From assembly GCA_014925825.1 (NCBI GenBank), contig JACGCK010000097.1:62001-126000 (forward strand): 64,000 nucleotides of DNA. The letters run 5' to 3'. The notes under the pieces are model-generated. The model searched no databases. It saw only the letters and a program-made list of their open reading frames with translations, and had not been told where the DNA came from. Shown one piece after another: positions 58,120 through 64,000 of the stretch; positions within the stretch are counted from its first letter, which is position 1, and every line of letters begins with the position of its first letter. The DNA comes from Pholiota molesta. Its lineage: Eukaryota > Basidiomycota > Agaricomycetes > Agaricales > Strophariaceae. A program made the position numbers and the translations under genes.

Positions 58120-58367
58120 TTGGTGTTTTTTTTCACAGCATATGTATATACCCTCCGACGTTTGAGACTTCGTCATTTTGATATACCTCTTTCATTTTAG
58201 CATAACCTCATGTACATTTATTCATTTTACAATTACATTCTCCCATAGCTAGTAACTTATCATATTGCCCCTACGTTTCATCCTCATGGATATGAATCCT
58301 CACATAAAATTATTAAGAGTGCCATCAAGCTTGTATTGCTGCGTAAATCGTTCTCAATCATATAAAA

Positions 58368-61036
58368 TTAGATATAACACTTGTATTGAGGGTCCGTTGC
58401 GCCTTTCCATCCCACTATTTCGAAATTCAGTTGAGAATCAACAAGCACTCACAGAAAGAAAAAATAGAAGACTTACCACAGTGCCAACAGTCGAGAAGAT
58501 GATCAGGATCGCTAGGAATAGCCTCGTAAGCAGCAACAGATATAATACGGATGATGATACACACTATTTCTGCTTAATAGCTAACAGACGTGGATAATGT
58601 TTACCCCAGAAGGCATCTGAGACGAAGTGCATCAGTCGAACCCTAAAATAAATTTATGATATCATTTCTTACCTTGCCAATTAGGTTCACGGACATCGGA
58701 TTCGTTCTAGACATCTATGAGCCCATTACTGCAATCCCTGAAAAAGTAACACTTACAACATATGCACCAGAGTCTGGCGTGATCTCGCGCAAAAAGTTGA
58801 CTGCCTTCGTCGATGCCTCGAATGCTTGCTCCCTATCTGCTAGCGTTGAGTCCCAGAACCAACCATTCACAAGCATGACCTAACAACGGCGTTCAGTATC
58901 TCAAATGACCCGCAGAGGAAATAAATATACTTGGTAGAGCACTTGTCTCCAGACAGGATTCACACTGGTGTCTGATCCATCTGTGCCGTTGAAGCCATAA
59001 GGGGTGGTGATGTGTAGTTGGTTGAAGGCAGAATTAGCAAACGCCGACATTAGAGCGTCAAGCAGTTCTGTTCGGCTTTCGACCGTTTCATGATTCTTGG
59101 CAGGAATCAATCGGGATGTAAGGACAATGGGCAAACCAACGGGCTACGAAAAGCGTGAAATTGATTAGAGCCATTCGATTTTTTAGCATAGAGACTTACG
59201 TCTTGAGAGCCGAGATTTCCATCTACCCAGCCTTGGAACCAAGTGTCGTACGTAGGAATATCGATAACTGTAGAGACTCCTCCTAAGCTTGTTGAGAGAT
59301 CGACTAAAGCCTGCATGGATTCTACAGCAGATTTCGCATCGACGCGTTTAGCTGGTGTTATCAGAACAAGGTTCCCTAGAGAGGGCTAGAATCATATGGG
59401 TTAGATACTGAGAGCGATGTCAGATACATTCAACGGACCGTAAGATATCCTCCCCAACCATTCTCAGCGAAGCTGGTAACATTGTCCAAGAATATTCCCA
59501 AGATAGATCTCAGGTTTTCGTTATCCACCGGCCAGTTGATATTCGCCCTACAGACCCATTGTCAACCACTGTGTTCAGAGAATAAGATTAGACGACATAC
59601 AATCTGTATGGTTCTTTGGGTGAGACCATCATCGTAGCTTCAAGAACAACACCAAAAGTGCCTCCACCTCCACCACGAAGGGCAAAGAATAGATCTTCAT
59701 TCTGGCAAGCATTGACCGTACGGTAAACACCATCAGGCGTGACGATTTTATATTGCAGCTATGCGGCCTTTGGAATTAGTATGAGCGTCTTCAAAGTATT
59801 AAATTCAGAACGTACCGTCCTGTCGGCTCCCATGCCATAATTTGGACTCAAGGGCGAATGTCCCCCTCCCTGCATAACAATAAGAACCAGACTGTAGTTC
59901 AATTACACAAAATCTCACCTGTGCCCATCCACCAGCGGCCCCAACAGATTGATCAGATCCTCCTACGAATTGCAGGTCGTGTTCAACTGTAAATTGTTGA
60001 ATGTCGTGGAATTGTGTGCCCGCCTGAACCCAAAGCTCGTCAGTACCGTAATCTTCATATGCGAACATAGTTATACCCCAAAAGTCAAAGCTGGTTGACC
60101 CTCCACGTTGCAGCCTTCTGCGACGAAATTGGTCTCATGATCGATCTATAAGAAATCTATGATTAGGACGAAATGGAAGATTAGGGCTCAAGCATACATA
60201 TTTTATATTGTGCATCTAATAAGATTGTCAGACAAGATATTCATGGATGAGATATAAAGCTTACCCATAGCGATAGCGTGTCAGGACCTGAGCTGCGTCC
60301 TTTAAAGTCGTGCTATAGGAAGACAATATAAGCTCTGTGATTCTTCTTCAATGGCGCCATCACATACCCCAGTGTTTTTAATCGTGAGGGTGACGTTTTC
60401 CTTTTTACTGAATTCATATGCTGCGAGAACGTCGTCCTTGTCCCTAACATCAATCTATTTCGCGTGCGTCAGCGAAGAATTGAACCCGGAGAATAAATCG
60501 CGGACGTAAAATGGAGCTACGCTGCCTTGCTTGCATTCTTGGGAAGGCGCAAAGGCTGCGGGGTTCGACGGGTTTAGCCAGTCTAAATGGCAGTTATCTC
60601 CTGTGGCCATGCACATCTCAAATTGGGTCTAGGAAGAGACGTAAGGAGGTGAGCACAAGCATAACTGAACTCTAGGCGCGGTCTACTCACGCAGGCAAAA
60701 CCTCCGAACTGATAAGAACGCGGCACTGCGATAGATGCGAGGTCGGGTTCAGCCAATGCGGAACGAAGCAAGTGCTTGCTTACGATGGACATCGAAGTAT
60801 TCCTTCTGCATGACTGAACACGCCTCGTCGTCTACGGTCATTGATTCGCCATTGAAGGTCGAAAAGCATGCCTTCGCATACGGCACGCCTCGGTACAACC
60901 GTCCTGACACTGTCGCGTTCAGAGCATCCCAGTCTGGCGTCATTATTGAGGCCAGAGGACTGCATAGCGGAACCTGGTGGAAGTCAAGCGAGGATAGTGC
61001 GTTCAGGCTGTACCCAGAGGCCACGGGGAGAGCCAT
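58368..61036 (-). CDS. FAD-linked oxidase (berberine-bridge-enzyme type)
   Basis: Covalent-flavin oxidoreductase of the FAD_binding_4/BBE family; such fungal enzymes oxidise sugars, alcohols or secondary metabolites with O2. About fourteen GT-AG introns; all exons join in frame. Motifs in order: [34 protein letters not shown] joined to HDFKGRSSG (the His is the likely flavin attachment site), [26 protein letters not shown] joined to [26 protein letters not shown], then the BBE C-terminus [17 protein letters not shown] joined to [20 protein letters not shown], and LLDCWHCVGWKG ending KCYI. Secretion is expected for the family, but the ATG at 61036 has no obvious signal peptide; an upstream exon is possible. 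Convergent with paralogue B, 248 bp apart. Confidence 0.88.
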
Positions 61037-61433
61037 TGGGAAAGGACGTTCTTCGAAGTACCCACAGTAGAGTATACCAAATATATATCTCAAGACATCC
61101 CAGAGTTCGTGGAATTGTATCGTGGTTGAAGGCCTCAGGTAGCCATACGATCAGTTCTTTTGGCGGCGCGTTCTCAATCTCATGATGATTAAATTGGCAG
61201 ATGGGGATGATTACTCCATTAACCACAACAGCTGGCACGAAGAGCCGTACAGTATGCGATGGTTCATTTCGTGCTAGCTTAACAGCACATTCGCCAGCTA
61301 CAAAGTCGAGAAGTGAAAGGCATTGAAGATAGCTTTACAACAGGATAGAGCCATTGAATACCCACAGCATAGTACCTGAGAACAGATCTAGAACCTCATT
61401 CATGGCTAAGGGAGCAGCGGGGATTCGAAGCAT
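60984..61433 (-). CDS. possible small gene or upstream exons of the FAD oxidase
   Basis: A 61433 ATG exon (61433-61376) splices at GTACTA..TTGTAG to 61297 and then stays open to 60984 (MLRIPAAPLAMNEV; VVVNGVIIPICQFNHHEIEN; LGCLEIYIWYTLLWVL). The same frame can also splice out 40 bp at GTACAG..CACCAG (with a good branch point, CTTGAC) and enter the oxidase frame in phase 0, which would give the oxidase an N-terminal extension. No family is recognised. Confidence 0.3.
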
Positions 61434-63354
61434 CGTTGTGGAAGGAAGTCATGTCCAAGTCATGTCATAAGGGATCGCCTTTTCCAGACGATGCCAACAC
61501 TTCCCAGGGTAAAAGGCGCGAATCGCCGCACATCAGACCCATGTCACGTACCTTGGGCCATGGTAGATGAGATATAATCATGGGTCAAGACATGACTTGG
61601 GAAGAGACGCCTAAGTATTGTCGCGGTCGACGGATGAAACTACGATGGTGAGAAATGTAGATAGGCAAAAAGAAAGACAGGACGTACAGGATACACGTTG
61701 GAATGGGTTCTTTTTAGTTTTGCATTCCAATGGAAAGACAATCTTTACCCGAAGTCAAATATTTACTCGGAAATCGGATCGTGCTGAAAACGGTCTCATA
61801 TCATTTTGTAGCTTCCTTCTGGCAGAAACTTGTTGTTAAGCATGCAGCGACAGTGATGTAACTGATTTCTGCGGACTCTAACGTAACGGAGAAGGGTGCA
61901 TCTGTATACCACATATATATCAAAAAGAAAAGAAAAACAGGAGACAAATCGAGGAGATTGACTTACCCGCGTCAGGCAAGAGGAAAAAAAACGCAGCGGC
62001 GCGCCTCAAGTTGCTCAGGCGGAGCAGCCTCACCCCGGAACAGAGGCTACGTTGTTGAACATTGAATATTCACGGGCGCGAAGCTATCCACTTTGATTGT
62101 TCGTAGTTGGTCCTTTGCGTGTACAGGCACTTATCCTAGGTTCTTGGAGTAATATTGAAGGGCCAAATGCCAAAGGGAGAGGTCCAGCAGAGTCAGAGCA
62201 GGTCGGTTGGACGGGCATGAGGGCTAGAGTGCTAGGGATTCACAGGTCCAAACTAGCGATGTATGAAGGTCGTTGTACTGTTCGGGTTGTCTTGTTGTAT
62301 CGTAGAACACGAAGAATAAGTAGGAGAAGAAAGATATTGGAAAGTTGACATTCCGAGCAATGTCGGACTTGTGTCGGACTTGAAATGTCGGTTACATAAA
62401 CACTGCCATCAATCAATCAAACCTCAAGCGCTAAAGTACGGGCGCTTATTTCATTTTGGCTGCCTTAGTATCGTGCGTCATTAATCCTATTTAACAAACC
62501 TTGTATAATATTTATACAGACTTCTATTGGCAGGGACTATCAGCGCATTTTTGGATTCTCATATCCTGATCAGGAATTTATTACCAAAAGAAGACATTCA
62601 AAACGCCTCTTCATCCAGGCAAGGTGAACGGATGCAAATTAGTACGTACATATATACTGGGTCGCGTTTAGGACTTCGAGCATAGATTTATTGATGAGGC
62701 CCTGCTTCGTCCGTTACTCCGCAACCACATTGATGCCTATCGATGCCGTTGTAAGGACAACATTGATTTGAGCTTGAATATTGTTGATATCAAAACGGTG
62801 CGTCATGCAAGAAATAGAAATTTATCGCAGAGCCCTACATTATCGACCGCCCAGAAGATGGTTTTATGATCCATGACTGCGGACTCGGGAAGATACGTGC
62901 ATATTGGTTATCGACAGTCGCCATACCACGGACTATCTACCATCAAGTGAGTCTGAGACAAAAGATAAAAATTACGTTGCTACAAATCTGGAAGCCGGGA
63001 TACTATGGTGTGGTTTGTCCAGGGCTTGTCTATTCAAAGTAGCGAGCATTAGTTGGGGGACCAGCAGAAACTGGCGTTGTCGGCTAAGACAAAGGAGGAA
63101 GCTGACTCAGCTTATTCTTCTCACGGAGTCATGTTTATCAATGTCGTTGAGCCTGTGACACCTCCTCCTGAACCTCCCGTCACTGTTCGTCACGATATTG
63201 TCACTGTCCACCCTCGCAAAGCGTTCGCGCAGGTCACACAGCATCACGCCCAGTCGCGCACAGAATCCTGTGAAGACTGCCAGCGTCGAGAGAGATATCC
63301 AGGACAAATAGAATCCAGGGAGAAGTTTTCCCTTTGCCACCGACGAAAGCCTTC
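61434..63354. other. intergenic, no gene supported
   Basis: About 1.9 kb; upstream of the oxidase and of the last gene. Open frames here are short (84 codons at most) and without features. Confidence 0.45.
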
Positions 63355-64000
63355 ATGGACGGCAGCATGCACGGCGAGTCACCGAGCATCTCTCGCAGAC
63401 GCCCAAGAGAGAGCGAGACCGAAAGCCAGAAGATCAAGCGAGAGAAGGCCGCAGAGAGGCAGCGCAGAAAGCGAGAGAGGGATCGTCGCAATGCTGGTAT
63501 GGGCATCACTGCCTTTTCTTCAGGCGAGGAAAACCAACTCCATGCAGTAGCTCTTCAGCAACAGCAGCAGCAGCAGGCCGCAGCAGCCGCCCAGCAGCAG
63601 ATGCAGCAACCGCCACCGACGCCGCAGCAGCAGCAATCTCAGACTGAATATGCCGGGCAGGACCTGACTCCAGAAGAGATCCAACGACGAGATCGGGTCC
63701 GTGCGGCAGCCCGTGAAAGACAGCGAAAACACCGGCTGCTAGTCAAACAACGACGCATGCGTGACCTCGGCCTCGATATGGGTAACGAAATTATACCAGG
63801 CATGGAAGAAGTCCACTACCGTGCCGCTGCAGATGGTCAGTATCATCCAGTAATGCCTCCTGAATTACAACAGATCCCACCGCCGCATCCGCCGATGCCA
63901 CACCATGAACCACCCTTTCCTCAAGGAGCACCTTTGGGCGGACAAACTTTTGCATCAACCCTCCTCCTCTCCTTCTCATGTGCCCCTCTGCTGAAACAAC
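63355..64000 (+). CDS. basic, Gln-rich possible DNA-binding protein (3' end outside window)
   Basis: Open from the ATG at 63355 to the window end (about 215 codons). The N-terminus is strongly basic (SRRRPRESETESQKIKREKA then ERQRRKRERDRRNAGMGI), followed by poly-Gln/Ala (ALQQQQQQQAAAAA), then a second basic segment after TPEEIQRRDRVRAAARERQR (KHRLLVKQRRMRDLGLDMG) and a Pro/His-rich part. The two basic clusters resemble bZIP-like basic regions but no leucine zipper is visible in the part present. A nuclear regulator is a guess. Several hundred bases of non-coding leader precede the start. Confidence 0.65.
   Translation, partial: MDGSMHGESPSISRRRPRESETESQKIKREKAAERQRRKRERDRRNAGMGITAFSSGEENQLHAVALQQQQQQQAAAAAQQQMQQPPPTPQQQQSQTEYAGQDLTPEEIQRRDRVRAAARERQRKHRLLVKQRRMRDLGLDMGNEIIPGMEEVHYRAAADGQYHPVMPPELQQIPPPHPPMPHHEPPFPQGAPLGGQTFASTLLLSFSCAPLLKQ

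Noticed and set aside
63355..63540. Canonical bZIP transcription factor
   Set aside because: The basic region is suggestive, but no leucine heptads follow in the visible part.

Overview
This window looks like nuclear DNA from a basidiomycete fungus, most likely an Agaricomycete. Protein-coding genes are cut by many short introns of about 40-80 nt with weak consensus. The recognisable genes are eukaryotic and fungal: VPS11, ATP synthase subunit i/j (ATP18), a Pns1/SLC44 choline-transporter-like protein, a PHO80-type cyclin, CENP-C/Mif2, a mitochondrial tRNA 2-thiouridylase, a DUF4139 protein and a secreted FAD-linked oxidase. Several others belong to families I know only from mushroom-forming fungi. 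No rRNA, tRNA, CRISPR or prokaryotic signal was found.

Layout. 1-2 kb: 5' part of a minus-strand CCCH-zinc-finger / SR-rich / coiled-coil gene that leaves the window on the left. 2.3-6.3 kb: VPS11 (minus), divergent from ATP18 (plus, 6.7-7.0 kb). 7.4-8.0 kb: a possible decayed coding relic. 8.5-11.7 kb: a tandem pair of F-box-like plus nucleotidyltransferase-like genes; the second copy has lost one Asp of the DxD motif and has several frame breaks. 12.3-13.0 kb: a 747-bp element with 18-bp terminal inverted repeats. 13.6-16.9 kb: the GC-rich Pns1/SLC44-like gene. 16.9-41 kb: a gene-poor stretch of about 24 kb in which I can support only a PHO80-like cyclin (28.1-29.3 kb, minus) and a 597-bp pogo/Tigger-like MITE with TA duplication (30.7-31.3 kb). 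41.0-48.3 kb: CENP-C (plus), tRNA thiouridylase (minus) and DUF4139 protein (plus). 48.6-58.1 kb: two diverged coiled-coil paralogues enclosing an F-box-like gene and a secreted repeat protein that lies between 0.2-kb direct repeats. 58.4-61.0 kb: FAD oxidase (minus). 63.4 kb to the end: 5' part of a basic, Gln-rich possible DNA-binding protein.

Two patterns cross gene boundaries. (1) Four introns need GC-AG splicing to keep a family-conserved reading frame (ATP18, second nucleotidyltransferase copy, CENP-C, DUF4139 gene). (2) Several otherwise convincing genes (VPS11, nucleotidyltransferase copy 2, Pns1-like, cyclin, CENP-C) carry single-base frame breaks, nearly all explained by one missing base in a run of identical bases. 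Homopolymer errors in a draft assembly are the simplest explanation, but true decay is not excluded for the duplicated gene. The genes do not form one pathway; this is a normal mixture of housekeeping and lineage-specific genes.
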